DNA from: JADYZU01 sp964540965
GTDB taxonomy: Bacteria > Pseudomonadota > Alphaproteobacteria > Rhodobacterales > Rhodobacteraceae
Assembly: GCA_964540965.1 (NCBI GenBank)
Contig: CAZIOT010000023.1
Span: 1 to 49,212, forward strand
Direction of reading: 5' to 3'
DNA: 49,212 bases
Shown: one piece after another, positions 48,740 through 49,212 of the stretch
How the letters are laid out: each line of letters opens with the position of its first letter
Position numbering within the stretch: the first letter of the stretch is position 1
Notes under the pieces: model-generated
Database searches by the model: none
What the model was told of the DNA's origin: nothing
Seen by the model: only the letters and a program-made list of their open reading frames with translations
Program-made: the position numbers and the translations under genes

Positions 48740-49212
48740 ATGGCAGACGATTTCGAGCTTGATACCGATGATCTTTCCCGCCGCATGGAAGGCGCCATCT
48801 CGTCCCTGCGGACGGAATTCGCCAGCCTGCGCACCGGCCGCGCCTCGGGGTCCATGCTCGAACCGATCCAGGTCGATGCCTATGGCCAGATGACCCCGGT
48901 GAACCAGCTGGGCACCATCAACGTGCCCGAGCCGCGCATGGTCACCATCAACGTCTGGGACCGCGGCATGGTGTCCAAGGTCGAAAAGGCGATCCGCGAC
49001 TCGGGCCTTGGGATCAATCCGCAGACCAACGGCACCATCATCATGCTGCCGATCCCCGAACTGAACGAGGAACGGCGCCGGGAGCTGACCAAGGTCGCCG
49101 GCACCTATGCCGAACATGCGCGCGTCGCGATCCGCAACCTGCGCCGCGATGGCATGGACCAGATCAAGAAGGCCAAGGCGAACGGTCTTTCCGAGGACGA
49201 CATGAAGTTCTG
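48740..49212 (+). CDS. frr: Ribosome recycling factor (partial, cut by window end)
   Basis: The first 157 residues of the roughly 185-residue RRF are present: MEGAISSLRTEFASLRTGRAS, INVPEPRMVTINVWD, AIRDSGLGINPQTNG, IPELNEERRRELTKVAGTYAEHARVAIRNLRRDG. With EF-G it splits the post-termination ribosome. ATG 48740 is preceded by GGCAGAGACGAC. The C-terminal helix lies beyond the window. Confidence 0.96.
   Translation, partial: MADDFELDTDDLSRRMEGAISSLRTEFASLRTGRASGSMLEPIQVDAYGQMTPVNQLGTINVPEPRMVTINVWDRGMVSKVEKAIRDSGLGINPQTNGTIIMLPIPELNEERRRELTKVAGTYAEHARVAIRNLRRDGMDQIKKAKANGLSEDDMKF

Overview
The window reads as a piece of an alphaproteobacterial chromosome, most likely family Rhodobacteraceae (Paracoccus/Rhodobacter-like). 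The reasons are the high GC, the ChpT phosphotransferase of the CtrA phosphorelay, ornithine-lipid genes olsB/olsA, CtaA, the rplU-rpmA-GNAT-obgE-proB-proA block, and short dispersed repeats of a kind I associate with that family. No species can be named from sequence alone.

Layout. Positions 1-2070 are a graveyard of mobile DNA: a scrap of an SRAP (YedK/HMCES) gene, a truncated phage prohead protease/major capsid fusion, an IS66 tnpA with a nonsense codon, and an IS66 tnpB start joined in frame to the end of an IS3-type transposase. From 2070 to 9416 lies the most unusual part. A divergent AraC regulator faces a same-strand series: a ThDP-dependent 2-oxoacid dehydrogenase E1 alpha subunit carrying a twin-arginine export signal, its E1 beta partner, a small CxxC/CxxC zinc-ribbon protein, two related signal-peptide-bearing monoheme c-type cytochromes, and then an MBOAT acyltransferase and a membrane-anchored SGNH protein. 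No E2 or E3 subunit is present. I read this as a candidate periplasmic 2-oxoacid-oxidising system that passes electrons to cytochrome c. That role is inference.

From 9582 to about 29400 the content is mostly core: tRNA-Ser(CGA), a DUF2059 protein, a small lipoprotein, rplU-rpmA, two GNATs, obgE-proB-proA, chpT, a DUF3553 protein, olsB-olsA, a ThiE-like protein, a TfoX-N protein, a TrmJ-like methyltransferase, ctaA, an M32 carboxypeptidase, an HNH nuclease, an MgtC-like protein, and a zwf-pgl-pgi sugar-phosphate operon preceded by a perfect LacI-type palindrome. From 29379 to 34035 on the minus strand is the osmoregulated periplasmic glucan operon opgG-opgH-opgC, with a reading-frame break near the start of opgH. 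Then come ssb and a lytic transglycosylase.

From 36020 to 43468 on the minus strand is a peptide-type ABC importer (Tat-exported binding protein, two permeases, fused double ATPase) headed by an AraC regulator. The right end holds miaA, pyrH, a MOSC protein, an ornithine cyclodeaminase/M20 amidohydrolase pair, and the start of frr, cut by the window edge. Three families of palindromic intergenic repeats are scattered through the window, and some supply start or stop codons to neighbouring genes.
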